Below, piece by piece: positions 45,958 through 55,607 of a stretch of DNA of 64,000 nt. A model generated the notes under the pieces. That model ran no database searches, had not been told where the DNA came from, and saw only the letters and a program-made list of their open reading frames with translations. The DNA is taken from NCBI GenBank assembly GCA_016708925.1, contig JADJET010000001.1:208501-272500 (forward strand), in the 5' to 3' direction. Source of the DNA: Gammaproteobacteria bacterium (lineage in GTDB: Bacteria; Pseudomonadota; Gammaproteobacteria; Pseudomonadales; Porticoccaceae). The translations under genes were made by a program, and so were the position numbers. Positions within the stretch are counted from its first letter, which is position 1. Each line of letters opens with the position of its first letter.

Positions 45958-46944
45958 CTAACCCTCACACGCCGCCAACCGCCGCAGCACTTCTGCCAAT
46001 TCGAGCGGCAGCGGCGCCCTGCCCGCCGCCTGAACATGCGTCGCGGGATCTTCGAAAATGAGCTCTGCCGCGTGCAGGAACATCCGCCGCAATCCAAACT
46101 CCCGCGCTTCCCGATTCGCGTCCCGGGCGCCGTACTTCGGGTCGCCGGCCACGGGATGCCCCATCAACTGACAGTGAACCCGGATCTGGTGCGTCCGGCC
46201 CGTTTCCAGGCGAGCCTCCACCAGCGTAAAGCCCGGAAGTCGTTGCACCACCCTGAATCGGGTCAGCGCCGGTTTGCCGTCAACATCGGCCCGCACGATG
46301 CGCTCACCCGAACTCAGGGTGTTTTTCCGCAGTGGCGCGTTCACTTCGGTCAACCCGCCTGGCCAACTTCCCGCGACCAGTGCGCGGTATTTTTTTTCCA
46401 TCGAGCCGTCGCGCATCTGTCGCTGCAAGGAAAGCAGTGCCGAACGGGTCGCGGCGACCAGCAGACAGCCGGAGGTATCCCGGTCCAGCCGGTGAACCAA
46501 TTCCAGCGCGCGCTGCTCCGGCCAAGTAGCGCGGAGCGCCTCGATGACCCCCAAGGCGACGCCGCTGCCCCCGTGGACCGCCAGCCCTGCCGGCTTGTCG
46601 AGCACCAGCCAGCCCTCGCCCCGGCTCATTACCCGGTCCGTCAACGCCTGCTGCAAGGCCGGAGTCGGCTCCGGCAGCTCGCGGGGCGGCGCCGTCCGCA
46701 CCGGTGGCAGTCGCAACCGGTCCCCGGTCAGCAATTTGTATTCCGGCTTGGTGCGTCCATTGTTGACACGGACCTCGCCCTTGCGAAGCAGGCGATAGAT
46801 ACGCGATCTGGGCACCCCTTTGAGCAAGGCCAGCAGAAAGTTATCGATGCGCTGCCCCGCCTGAGACTCCGCTATATCGAGCCAGGTGACGCCGCTGGGG
46901 GAGGGAGATACTCTGGACTCGACCACTTGAAAACCACCGCACAT
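45958..46944 (-). CDS. rluC: 23S rRNA pseudouridine synthase RluC
   Basis: 328 residues. Makes pseudouridines at 955, 2504 and 2580 of 23S rRNA (E. coli numbering). An S4 RNA-binding domain (GQRIDNFLLALLKGVPRSRIYRLLRKGEVRVNNGRTK, near residues 30-65) is followed by the RsuA/RluA catalytic domain with HRLDRDTSG (near residue 148, catalytic aspartate) and ETGRTHQIRVHCQLMGHPVAGDPKYG. ATG 46944 is used; a TTG at 46956 is less likely. Divergent from rne as in E. coli. Confidence 0.96.
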   Translation of the reverse strand: MCGGFQVVESRVSPSPSGVTWLDIAESQAGQRIDNFLLALLKGVPRSRIYRLLRKGEVRVNNGRTKPEYKLLTGDRLRLPPVRTAPPRELPEPTPALQQALTDRVMSRGEGWLVLDKPAGLAVHGGSGVALGVIEALRATWPEQRALELVHRLDRDTSGCLLVAATRSALLSLQRQMRDGSMEKKYRALVAGSWPGGLTEVNAPLRKNTLSSGERIVRADVDGKPALTRFRVVQRLPGFTLVEARLETGRTHQIRVHCQLMGHPVAGDPKYGARDANREAREFGLRRMFLHAAELIFEDPATHVQAAGRAPLPLELAEVLRRLAACEG

Positions 46945-46987
46945 CGCTGGCCGCAAGTGTAGCAGACCGGTAAATTTGTTCTTTTAA

Positions 46988-47016
46988 TTGAATTGGTTAA
47001 TGAAAGCCGCTATATT
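46988..47016 (+). promoter_or_regulatory. Predicted rne promoter
   Basis: TTGAAT (46988-46993), 17-base spacer, TATATT (47011-47016): a good sigma-70 promoter in an AT-rich patch between rluC and rne. It predicts transcription from about 47023. Confidence 0.7.
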
Positions 47017-47465
47017 CCGGGCGCTGGCATCCGCCCGCCCCAAACCCCTCACCCGCGGAGTGCGTCGGTGTTGCGCCGGCCGGGCGAGCCCGCACAGCTA
47101 CCTCGGCGCGCCGTTGTCGAAAGCACACGCAAGCGCGCCTTACAAAGCCCACGCTCGATGGCGTGGCGGTATTACCGAAACGAAATTTGTAGTCGGGTAA
47201 CGCTGGCCAGGTTGTCTCGCGAGATACCGCAAGACACCCGATCCACTGCCAACAGGACGATCAGTTCAACGTTCCGTTCAACGTTGTTGTGAATGACGAG
47301 GGTAACCTTCTGACCATCCTCTGCGCCAGCATGATCGCGCCAAGCGCTCACCGATACCTTGTGCGTGGTGCGTGGCGCGCAGCTGCGTCGCCCCGGATAG
47401 CACCTGAATTTCGTCTCCGTTCCTACCGACACACCGTCCAGCGCCACTCATTGCGCAGGACTGAC
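47017..47465 (+). other. Long untranslated leader of rne
   Basis: About 440 bases between the predicted promoter and the RNase E start codon, with no supported gene. E. coli rne has a 361-base leader through which RNase E cuts its own mRNA; the long leader here fits the same self-control, but I could not verify a matching hairpin. Confidence 0.5.
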
Positions 47466-50426
47466 ATGAAAAGAATGCTTATCAATGCCACGCAGCCGGA
47501 AGAGTTGCGTGTCGCACTGGTCGATGGCCAGTTGCTCTATGACCTGGATATCGAAAATCGCACCCGGGAGCAGAAAAAAGCCAATATTTACAAGGGTGTC
47601 ATCACCCGGGTAGAGCCCAGCCTGGAAGCCGCGTTTGTCAATTACGGCGCGGAAAAGCACGGCTTTCTGCCGCTCAAGGAAATCGCCCGCGAATACTTCA
47701 AGCGCCGCCCCGCCGACCCCCAGGGCAAGGTCAGGATCAAGGAAATCCTTGAGGAAGGCCAGGAAGTCATCGTTCAGGTCGAGAAAGAAGAGCGCGGCAG
47801 CAAGGGTGCAGCACTGACGACTTTCGTCAGCCTGGCCGGCCGCTACATGGTGCTGATGCCCAACAATCCCCGCGCCGGCGGTATTTCACGCCGCATCGAG
47901 GGCGAGGAGCGCGATCAACTGCGCGACGCACTCAAAGGCCTGGAAATCCCCGAGGCGTGCGGTGTCATCGTGCGCACCGCCGGCATCGGCCGCTCCGAAG
48001 AAGAACTCCAGTGGGACCTGGATTACCTGCTCCACCTGTGGCAGACCATTGAGCGCGAGGCCCAGCAAGCCAAGGCGCCGAAATTCCTGTTCCAGGAAAG
48101 CAACGTCATCATCCGGGCCATCCGCGACTACCTGCGTCCCGATGTCGCCGAGGTCATCGTCGACAGCAAAGAGGCTTACCAGCTCGCCGCAGCCTTTGTC
48201 CAACAGGTCATGCCGGACGAAGCCGGCAGGGTGAAGTACTACAACGACAACGTGCCGCTGTTCAATCGTTACCAGATCGAACAGCAGATCGAAACCGCGT
48301 TTCAGCGCGAAGTGAAGCTGCCGTCGGGTGGCTCCATCGTCATCGATATCACCGAAGCATTGGTCTCCGTGGACATCAACTCGGCGCGCGCCACCAAGGG
48401 CGGCGATATCGAGGAGACCGCGCTGCACACGAATCTGGAAGCGGCCGACGAGATCGCCCGCCAGCTGCGGTTGCGTGATGTGGGCGGCCTCATTGTCATC
48501 GACTTCATCGACATGCTGTCGAGCAAGAACCAGCGCCTGGTCGAAGATCGCATGCGTGTGGCCCTGGAAGTGGACCGCGCCCGGGTGCAGTTGGGGCGGA
48601 TTTCCCGCTTCGGCCTGCTGGAGATGTCACGGCAACGCCTGCGCCCCTCGCTCGAAGAAATGACCTTCAAGGTGTGTCCGCGCTGTGATGGCCAGGGCAC
48701 GATCCGTGGCACCCGCTCCCTGGCCCTGTCGATCCTGCGACTGGTCGAGGAAGAGGCGCAAAAAGAAAACAGCGTACAGATTCGCGCCATTACGCCGGTC
48801 GCCGTCGCCACCTTCCTGCTCAACGAGAAGCGCCGGGCGATCCTCGATATCGAGACCCGCCACGGGATTCGCGTCGCCATCCTGCCCAGCGAAAGCATGG
48901 AAACCCCGCATTACGAGGTTCAGCGCATTCGCGAGCAGGACAATGTTCCGGACATGTACAGCTATCAGGTCATCAACCAACTGACCGTCGAAAATCTGCC
49001 CGATCCGCTGGAACTCGAGTCCACCCCGCTGTTGCCGGAGCCCGCGGTACAGTCGCTGCCGCCGCAGTCTCCCGCGCCCAAGCCGGCACCGCAGCGTGCG
49101 GTAGCTCATGCACCCGAAACTCCCGTGACGCCCCCGGCAAACACCGGTACCCGCAAAAGTTGGCTCAAACGCTTGCTGGGCACGCTCGTGGGCACCGAAG
49201 AACCGGTGCCGCTGGTGTTGGAGCCCCCACCGGCTCCGACGGCCCCAAAGCCAGCCGCACGGCGCAATAATCGCCGTCCCACCGAGAATTCGGCTGACGG
49301 CTCCGCAATGCAGGGCCCGCAAGGCCCGAGCCGGGGCCGGCGCGGAGGTCGTGGTCGCGGGCGTCCGGCCGGCACCGCTGACGCCGTTGCGGCTTCAGCA
49401 GCCGAGCCGGTAGCCGAACGGGCGCCGCTCGCCGACGCCGAAGAATCCACGCGCACCGGCGAAGACGGCCGTCCGCGCCGACGCCGCAGCCGCAGCCGCA
49501 GCCGGCCCGCACGGGATGATCAGGACACGCTCGTTACCGACGGCTTCGAAGATCAGGCGCTGTTGCCCGAAGCGGCCATCCGGGAGGACGCGGAGGCAGT
49601 TCCGTCACCGCGCCCGCCGCGACGTCCCGACGGAGAACGCCGGCAGCCGAAACGGCGCCGTGAACGTCAGCCGCTGCCTGAAGGTGCAGCAGAGCCGACG
49701 GACGCTCCGCTGATCGAACTGATCGAAGCGGCTCCCGTCGCACTCGCCGCCGCAGAGCTCGCCGCCGCACCAGCGACCGATGTGCGCGACGCGCCTGAGG
49801 CAGCCCCGCTGCTGAACATAGCGCCCGAGATCCTTGCTGGAGACAACTGGTGGAACGACCGCGCGGAGCCTCAGGCAGTTGCGTTCGAATCTCCGGTCGC
49901 TGGAGCATCGGAAGAGGAAGTGGCCCCCGCCACCCCGGATGCCATTTACTCCTCCCCGGTCGCCGACATTCCCACGTCCGAGCCTGCGGCGGAGATCGAC
50001 AAGGCACATCCCCAGCGCCAACTGGGATTCGAGGCGGGCGACAGCACACTGACGGTCGCCACCGCTGAACCCGTTGCGCGGACGGATGACTTTGCTGAAG
50101 CTCCGGACGAGCCCAGCGCTCCCATTGAACCGGCGCCGGTAGCCGCCACGACTCCCGAACCCCTGCGTGCGACCAACGATCCGCGCGACCGGCCGCGCCA
50201 GGTCGCCGCAATCACCGTGGTGACATCCAGCGTTCCGGTGCCCCTGTCAGGTCCGATCGATGCCAGTCTGCCGCCTCCCGTGGCGGTCAGCGCGACGACC
50301 GCGCCGCGTCCGGCGAACGATCCCCGCAGATCACGCGCCAAACCGCTGGCGGAGAGCAATGCCTCGGCTCCCGAGGCACCGGTTCAGGAAGCGACCGCAC
50401 TGACGGAGTCCGGCGCAGACACCTGA
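47466..50426 (+). CDS. rne: Ribonuclease E
   Basis: 986 residues. Essential endonuclease for mRNA decay and rRNA/tRNA processing, and scaffold of the degradosome. Starts MKRMLINATQPEELRVAL. An S1 domain is at about 37-120; the DNase I-like catalytic site has the metal aspartate in VSVDINSARATKGG (near 303) and the second in LIVIDFIDML (near 346). The Zn-link CPRCDGQG is at about 404, as in E. coli. After about residue 540 the protein is proline-, alanine- and arginine-rich with two basic patches (RNNRRPTENSADG, GRRGGRGRGRP; RRRRSRSRSRP), typical of the disordered RNA-binding and scaffold half. The final 150 residues are acidic and Pro/Ala-rich. Longer upstream frame is not used. Confidence 0.97.
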   Translation: MKRMLINATQPEELRVALVDGQLLYDLDIENRTREQKKANIYKGVITRVEPSLEAAFVNYGAEKHGFLPLKEIAREYFKRRPADPQGKVRIKEILEEGQEVIVQVEKEERGSKGAALTTFVSLAGRYMVLMPNNPRAGGISRRIEGEERDQLRDALKGLEIPEACGVIVRTAGIGRSEEELQWDLDYLLHLWQTIEREAQQAKAPKFLFQESNVIIRAIRDYLRPDVAEVIVDSKEAYQLAAAFVQQVMPDEAGRVKYYNDNVPLFNRYQIEQQIETAFQREVKLPSGGSIVIDITEALVSVDINSARATKGGDIEETALHTNLEAADEIARQLRLRDVGGLIVIDFIDMLSSKNQRLVEDRMRVALEVDRARVQLGRISRFGLLEMSRQRLRPSLEEMTFKVCPRCDGQGTIRGTRSLALSILRLVEEEAQKENSVQIRAITPVAVATFLLNEKRRAILDIETRHGIRVAILPSESMETPHYEVQRIREQDNVPDMYSYQVINQLTVENLPDPLELESTPLLPEPAVQSLPPQSPAPKPAPQRAVAHAPETPVTPPANTGTRKSWLKRLLGTLVGTEEPVPLVLEPPPAPTAPKPAARRNNRRPTENSADGSAMQGPQGPSRGRRGGRGRGRPAGTADAVAASAAEPVAERAPLADAEESTRTGEDGRPRRRRSRSRSRPARDDQDTLVTDGFEDQALLPEAAIREDAEAVPSPRPPRRPDGERRQPKRRRERQPLPEGAAEPTDAPLIELIEAAPVALAAAELAAAPATDVRDAPEAAPLLNIAPEILAGDNWWNDRAEPQAVAFESPVAGASEEEVAPATPDAIYSSPVADIPTSEPAAEIDKAHPQRQLGFEAGDSTLTVATAEPVARTDDFAEAPDEPSAPIEPAPVAATTPEPLRATNDPRDRPRQVAAITVVTSSVPVPLSGPIDASLPPPVAVSATTAPRPANDPRRSRAKPLAESNASAPEAPVQEATALTESGADT

Positions 50427-50440
50427 GCCAGCAGCCCGTG

Positions 50441-50467
50441 GTTCGCCGGGATTCACTTCCGGCGAAC
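50441..50467. terminator. Hairpin between convergent rne and tal
   Basis: GTTCGCCGG ... CCGGCGAAC, a perfect 9-base stem with a 9-base loop, 15 bases after the rne stop. There is no T run, so it may protect the 3' end or act with Rho rather than be an intrinsic terminator. Confidence 0.45.
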
Positions 50468-50612
50468 TACGGCGCATCCCGGCAACGCCAGGACGTCACC
50501 GCGAGAGGGCGCCCTGGATCCGGCCAAGCCTGAAAGTGGGCGGAATAATCTGCCTTCATGGTTCGAGCCTGCGACGGGCACTGGACCCATCACGAACAGG
50601 ATGAGCAAGTTA

Positions 50613-50637
50613 CCGTTCGTCCTGAGCCGGTCGAAGG
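50613..50637. repeat. Single copy of a motif often dispersed in proteobacterial genomes
   Basis: On the minus strand this 25-base stretch reads CCTTCGACC...GAGGACGAACGG-like (CCTTCGA, GGCTCAGGACGAACGG core), a sequence commonly met between genes in proteobacteria. Only one copy is in this window, directly after the tal stop. Confidence 0.4.
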
Positions 50638-50643
50638 CTTCGA

Positions 50644-51759
50644 TCAGAGGTTTTGACCCCCACACCGCGCGGCGAGCACCGCCAGCAGCGCGTCATGGGC
50701 GGCGCTGAATTTGTCCACACCCTCGCGCTCCAGTTGTTCCGCCACGCGATCCATGTCGATGCCCGCCGCCGCCAGGCGTGCGATCTGCTGCGCTGCCGCC
50801 GCGATACCCGGCTCCAGGCGCAACGCCGGATCGCCATGATCCCGATAAGCCTCCAGCGTTGCGGGTGGCAGCGTATTGACCGTGTCCGGGGCGATCAGCT
50901 CTTCGACGTAGCGCACATCGCTGTAGGCCGGGTCCTTGGTGGACGTCGACGCCCACAGCAGCCGCTGGGGTTGAGCACCTGCCGCGGCCAGCGCCTGCCA
51001 GCGCGCCGCGCCGGTCCACTCCTGATAATGGCGGTAGGCGAGTCGGGCACACGCCAGCGCTGCCGTACCCCGCAAGGTGACTGCCTCGGGCTGTGCAGCA
51101 CGCCGTTGATCGAGTTCCGCGTCCACCTGGGTGTCGATCCGGCTGATAAAAAAGCTCGCCACCGAAGCGATCCCCGCCAGTGGCTGCCCCGCGCTGCGGC
51201 GCCGTTCGAGTCCCGCCACGAAAGCCTCCGCCACCTCACGATAACGAGCCACCGAAAACAGCAGGGTGACGTTGAGATTCACGCCCGCCGCGATGAGGTG
51301 CGTGATGGCCGGAAGGCCCGCGCGGGTACCCGGCACCTTGATCATCAGATTGGGCCGGTCAACGGCCCGCCACAAGGCCATTGCCTCTGCCACCGTACCC
51401 TCGGTGTCATCGGCGAGATGGGGCGAAACCTCCAGACTGACCAGCCCGTCGCGGCATCTCGTCGCTTCCCACAAGGGTCGCAGGATGTCAGCGGCACGCG
51501 TGACATCGCCGCGGGTCAGGGCCTGGTAGAGCCCATCGCGATCCGCGCCGGCCGCCAGGAGTTGCTGGATTTCATCGTCATAAAAATCGTGACGCGCTAT
51601 CGCGTCTTCGAAGATGCTCGGATTGGAAGTGACCCCGGCCAATCCGTCGTCGGCCATCATCGCCGCCAGTCGCCCCCCGGTCAGCAAATCGCGGCGGATA
51701 TAGTCGAGCCACACGCTCTGACCGAGGGCATTCAGCTGCAACAGCGGGTTCTGCTTCAC
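50644..51759 (-). CDS. tal: Transaldolase
   Basis: 371 residues, the long (Tal type, about 370) form found in actinobacteria, cyanobacteria and some proteobacteria, rather than the 316-residue E. coli TalB. Transfers a three-carbon unit between sugar phosphates in the pentose phosphate pathway. Landmarks: SVWLDYIRRDLLTGG near residue 15, LAGVTSNPSIFEDAIA near 40, VSLEVSPHLADDTEGTVAEA near 105, and the Schiff-base lysine in NLMIKVPGTRAGLPAI near 138; IASVASFFISRIDTQVD and LLWASTSTKDPAYSD follow. GTG start with GGAG 8 bases upstream. Confidence 0.96.
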   Translation of the reverse strand: MKQNPLLQLNALGQSVWLDYIRRDLLTGGRLAAMMADDGLAGVTSNPSIFEDAIARHDFYDDEIQQLLAAGADRDGLYQALTRGDVTRAADILRPLWEATRCRDGLVSLEVSPHLADDTEGTVAEAMALWRAVDRPNLMIKVPGTRAGLPAITHLIAAGVNLNVTLLFSVARYREVAEAFVAGLERRRSAGQPLAGIASVASFFISRIDTQVDAELDQRRAAQPEAVTLRGTAALACARLAYRHYQEWTGAARWQALAAAGAQPQRLLWASTSTKDPAYSDVRYVEELIAPDTVNTLPPATLEAYRDHGDPALRLEPGIAAAAQQIARLAAAGIDMDRVAEQLEREGVDKFSAAHDALLAVLAARCGGQNL

Positions 51760-51977
51760 TATGGATACTCCACAAACTGCCAGCGCTGGCGCGGTTGGTC
51801 AGGGTACCTGCCAGCGCCCCGAACGCCAACCTCGGCGATCGTCGACCGGTATCGTCTGCGCACGGAGGTCTGCTACTCTACGTCCGCGCCCCGCCTCGCG
51901 GCTACCGCGGCCGGGCAGCATCACTGGTTCGTTTTTCGAATCCGCTGAAACCAAATAACAATATCGGGAGAGATTCC

Positions 51978-52421
51978 ATGCACAATTACTGCTCATGCGT
52001 CCACAATGCCACCCAGAAGATCGGACCGCTGTTGGGCCGTTTGCTGATCGCCGCAGTCTTCATCCCCGCCGGCCTGCTGAAAATCCCCGGTTTCGAGACG
52101 ACCGCCGGCGACATGGCAGCCAAGGGTTTACCCTTTGTCGCGCTGCTGCTGGTGCTCACCATCCTGATCGAGTTCGGCGGCGGACTGATGATCCTGCTGG
52201 GCTGGCGCGCACGCGACGCGGCGCTGGTCCTGTTTCTTTTCCTGATCCCCGTCACCGTGGTTTTTCACGGTTTTTGGGGCATAGAGGATCCGGTCGCGCG
52301 CGCCGCGGAACAACGCGCCTTCATGAAAAATATCGGCATCATGGGCGGCGTTCTGTTCATCGCAGCGTTCGGGTCCGGCCCCCTCAGCCTGGATGGCAGC
52401 GGGAAACGCCCGACAACATGA
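51978..52421 (+). CDS. DoxX family membrane protein
   Basis: 147 residues with four membrane helices: LLGRLLIAAVFIPAGLLKI, LPFVALLLVLTILIEFGGGLMILLGW, DAALVLFLFLIPVTVVFHGFW and IGIMGGVLFIAAFGSG. The pattern R-x-LIA-F-x-GL-KI-GF is that of the DoxX/YphA group, small quinone-linked or redox-related membrane proteins of uncertain function. GGGAGAG precedes the ATG by 6 bases. The next gene follows in the same direction after 64 bases. Confidence 0.9.
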   Translation: MHNYCSCVHNATQKIGPLLGRLLIAAVFIPAGLLKIPGFETTAGDMAAKGLPFVALLLVLTILIEFGGGLMILLGWRARDAALVLFLFLIPVTVVFHGFWGIEDPVARAAEQRAFMKNIGIMGGVLFIAAFGSGPLSLDGSGKRPTT

Positions 52422-52485
52422 AATGATTCATTCGACCTTCAACATCCGCCGGGGGCGATACCCCGGCAATCGACCGGGATATCCG

Positions 52486-54501
52486 ATGCGAACACTTGGC
52501 ATGCTGCTGTTGTCCACCCTGCTGCTGGCTGGCTGCGAGCGATCCACCACCGCATCAGGTATCGACCGTTCCGGAATGAACACCGGGGTGCGGCCCGGCG
52601 ACGACTTCTTCGAGTACGCCAACGGGAAATGGCTGGCCGAGACCGAGATCCCCGCCGACCGCAGCGCCTGGGGCTCGTTCGCCATCCTGCAGGAGCAGAC
52701 GCTCGTTCAACTGAACGCCATCGCGGCGGCGGCGGCAACGAAAGCCGAATCGGATCAGGATCCCGGGCGCGCGGCCATCGGAGCCTTTTATCGCGCCTTC
52801 ATGGACATGGAGACCATTAAAAAACGCGGCCTGGACCCGCTCGCCGCGGAACTTGCCACCATTGCGGGGCTCGCCGACCACGATGCCATCGCCGCTTACT
52901 TCGGCCATGCGAGCGTGCTGGGAGTGGATTCGCCGCTCGGACTCTGGGTAAACCAGGATAACAAGGATGCCACCCGCTACATGCTGTACTTCAATCAGGG
53001 TGGGCTCGGACTACCGGATCGCGACTATTATTTCGACACCAGCGCGCGCGGGCAGGCCATTCTTGCCAAATATCGCGCCTTCGCCGCCGCGCTGCTCGGC
53101 CTGGCCGGTGAGTCGGAAGCCACCGCCGCTGCGAATCGCATCATCGCGCTCGAAACCCGCCTCGCCGAACACCAATGGACCCGGCTCGACAACCGCGATG
53201 CCGAGAAAACCTACAACCGTCGCAGCGACACGCAATTGCGGAACATGCTGAGCCATTACAACCTGGAGGCATTCCTGCGCACACAGGACATCGGTGAGAT
53301 TGACGCCGCCATCGTGCGCCAACCGACCTATGTCGCCGAGCTGAATACCCTGTTCCGCGATACCGACCCGGCGCTCTGGCGCGACTACCTGCGCCTGCGC
53401 CTGCTCTCCGCCTTCGCACCCTACCTGCCGCCCGCCTACGAGGATCTTCATTTCGACTTTTACCAGCGCACCCTCAACGGCCAGGCCGAACCCCAGGAGC
53501 GCTGGAAACGCGCCATCGACAATCTGAACGTCCAGGCGGGCCAGCTGCTTGGCAAGCTCTATGTCGAAGAGCATTTCCCACCCGCCGCCAAGGCGCGCAT
53601 GGAGAAACTGGTTGGGCATCTGATCGACGCTTACCGGGTTTCCATCAGCCGCCTTGACTGGATGAGCGCCGACACCCGCACCCGCGCCCTGCAGAAACTC
53701 GACCGCTTCACGCCCAAGATCGGCTATCCCGAGCGCTGGCGCGACTACACCGGACTCGAACTGCACGGCGATGATCTGGTCGGCAACATCCTGAGAACCA
53801 GCGCCTTCAATCACGCTTACCAGATCGCCAAGCTCAACCAGCCCGTGGACCGCGGGGAGTGGTTCATGCCGCCCCAGCAGATCAATGCCTATTACAACCC
53901 GGGCATGAACGAGATCGTCTTTCCCGCTGGCATCCTGCAACCACCTTTTTTCAATCTGGCTGCGGACGACGCGGTCAATTACGGCGCCATCGGCGCCGTG
54001 ATCGGCCACGAAATCGGGCACGGCTTCGACGATCAGGGCAGCAAGTATGACGGCGACGGCAACCTGCGCAACTGGTGGACAGACCAGGATCGCAAGCACT
54101 TCGAGGACCGTACCCGGACGCTGGTCGCCCAGTACAGCCAGTACGAAGTACTGCCCGGCCTCAAGGTCAATGGAGAGCTGTCGCTGGGCGAGAATATCGG
54201 CGATCTGGGTGGTCTTGGGATAGCGTTTCAGGCCTACCACATGTCACTTGCCGGGCGCGCGGCTCCCGTCATCGACGGTTTTTCCGGGGAGCAGCGGGTA
54301 TTTCTCGGGTGGGCCCAGGGCTGGCGCATGAAACGCCGCGACGAACTGGCGGAACGGCTGCTGCGGGTAGCTCCGCACGCGCCACCCAAATTTCGCGTCA
54401 ACGGGGTGGTGCGCAATATCGACGCTTTCTACGATGCCTTCGACGTCGCCCCCGGCGCCAAGCTCTATCTGCCGCCCGGAGAGCGCGTCAAAATCTGGTG
54501 A
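52486..54501 (+). CDS. M13 family metallopeptidase (PepO-like), lipoprotein
   Basis: 671 residues, neprilysin/PepO type. The ATG at 52486 gives MRTLGMLLLSTLLLAGC, a lipoprotein signal with lipobox LAGC, so the enzyme is anchored to a membrane facing the periplasm. The N-terminal M13 domain begins GVRPGDDFFEYANGKWLAETEIPADRS; the catalytic domain has the substrate strand INAYYNPGMNEIVFPAGILQPPFF, the zinc motif HEIGHGFD (near residue 507) and the third ligand in GENIGDLGG; the late GWAQGWRMKRRDE and HAPPKFRVNG ends are typical. All catalytic residues are present. Cleaves oligopeptides. Confidence 0.95.
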   Translation: MRTLGMLLLSTLLLAGCERSTTASGIDRSGMNTGVRPGDDFFEYANGKWLAETEIPADRSAWGSFAILQEQTLVQLNAIAAAAATKAESDQDPGRAAIGAFYRAFMDMETIKKRGLDPLAAELATIAGLADHDAIAAYFGHASVLGVDSPLGLWVNQDNKDATRYMLYFNQGGLGLPDRDYYFDTSARGQAILAKYRAFAAALLGLAGESEATAAANRIIALETRLAEHQWTRLDNRDAEKTYNRRSDTQLRNMLSHYNLEAFLRTQDIGEIDAAIVRQPTYVAELNTLFRDTDPALWRDYLRLRLLSAFAPYLPPAYEDLHFDFYQRTLNGQAEPQERWKRAIDNLNVQAGQLLGKLYVEEHFPPAAKARMEKLVGHLIDAYRVSISRLDWMSADTRTRALQKLDRFTPKIGYPERWRDYTGLELHGDDLVGNILRTSAFNHAYQIAKLNQPVDRGEWFMPPQQINAYYNPGMNEIVFPAGILQPPFFNLAADDAVNYGAIGAVIGHEIGHGFDDQGSKYDGDGNLRNWWTDQDRKHFEDRTRTLVAQYSQYEVLPGLKVNGELSLGENIGDLGGLGIAFQAYHMSLAGRAAPVIDGFSGEQRVFLGWAQGWRMKRRDELAERLLRVAPHAPPKFRVNGVVRNIDAFYDAFDVAPGAKLYLPPGERVKIW

Positions 54502-54589
54502 GGACGCACCGGGGGCAGCGCTTCCCGATCAAAGCTTTCCTCGGGGCATCGATGCAATCAGGGAGACTTCCAAAAATCCGCTTTTCGTC

Positions 54590-54654
54590 GTTCCCGGGCG
54601 AGCGGGAACCCAGCAAAAACCAAGGCACTGGATGCCCGCCTTCGCGGGCATGAC
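54590..54654 (-). repeat. Pair of extragenic palindromes, including copy 2 of the dispersed repeat
   Basis: Positions 54621-54654 are the inverse of the element at 11558-11591 (31 of 34 equal). Just before it lies a second palindrome, GTTCCCGGGCGAGCGGGAAC. They sit between the convergent M13 peptidase and secF genes and may serve as transcript ends. Confidence 0.75.
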
Positions 54655-54671
54655 AGACTTTCAAGACGCCC

Positions 54672-55604
54672 TCAAGGCAAGCCGTCGAATTCCTTGCTGT
54701 CCTTGACCGGCAACAGCAGATCTTCACGCCGCACGCCCAGCTCGAGCGCCAGCACCGAGGCGACGTAAATCGACGAATAGGTGCCGAAACCGATACCGAC
54801 CATGAGCGCAATCGCGAAGTTGTGCAGCACCTCGCCGCCGACAAAAAACAGCGCCAGCACCACGAGCAGGGTGGCGCCCGACGTAAGCAAGGTGCGCTCC
54901 AGGGTCTGCGTCATGGACAGATTCATCACTTCTTCGGGAGAGCCTTTGCGCACCAGACGGAAGTTCTCCCGCACCCGGTCGAACACCACGATGGTGTCAT
55001 TGATCGAATAACCGATCACCGTCAGCACGGCGGCCAGCACGGTGAGATCGAATTCATAACCAAAGAGCGCGAAAAACCCCACCGTGATGATAACGTCATG
55101 GGTCACCGCAAGCGCCGCTCCCAGCGCGAACTTGTATTGAAACCGCACCGCGACGTAAATCAGGATTCCGAGCAGCGCCACCAGCACGGCAATCCCGCCC
55201 TGATCGCGCAATTCCGCGCCGACCTGGGGACCGACAAACTCCATGCGGCGCAGCTCCGGCGTACCGCCCGCATCCGACCCAATCGCCGCGATCACGCGGG
55301 TAGCGAGATCGTCGCCGCCCTCACGCAGGCGAATCAGCAGATCACTCTCGCTGCCGAAGTGGGCCGCCACCGGACTGACAAAACCGGCGGCGCTCAGCCG
55401 CGCGCGTACCACCTCGGTTTCCACTGCTTTTGGAAAGTGCAGTTCGATCTGGGTGCCGCCACTGAAATCGAGTCCCAGCACCAACCCCTTGAAAACGATG
55501 GCGACGACGGCAAGTATCGTCAACACGGCGGACATGAGCATCGCCGGGCGCCGCCAGGCCATGAATTTGATGATCGGGGGATTGCTCTGCGGGGAGTCGG
55601 CCAT
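54672..55604 (-). CDS. secF: Protein translocase subunit SecF
   Basis: 310 residues, six membrane spans. With SecD it uses the proton gradient to help exported proteins leave SecYEG. The first span (MLMSAVLTILAVVAIVFKGL) is followed by GLDFSGGTQIEL (D1 motif), the periplasmic P4 domain and the C-terminal spans with LTVIGYSINDTIVVFDRVRENF (D4 motif), TLLTSGATLLVVLALFFVGG and IALMVGIGFGTYSSIYVASV. It starts 3 bases after the secD stop. Confidence 0.97.
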   Translation of the reverse strand: MADSPQSNPPIIKFMAWRRPAMLMSAVLTILAVVAIVFKGLVLGLDFSGGTQIELHFPKAVETEVVRARLSAAGFVSPVAAHFGSESDLLIRLREGGDDLATRVIAAIGSDAGGTPELRRMEFVGPQVGAELRDQGGIAVLVALLGILIYVAVRFQYKFALGAALAVTHDVIITVGFFALFGYEFDLTVLAAVLTVIGYSINDTIVVFDRVRENFRLVRKGSPEEVMNLSMTQTLERTLLTSGATLLVVLALFFVGGEVLHNFAIALMVGIGFGTYSSIYVASVLALELGVRREDLLLPVKDSKEFDGLP

Positions 55605-55607
55605 GAA

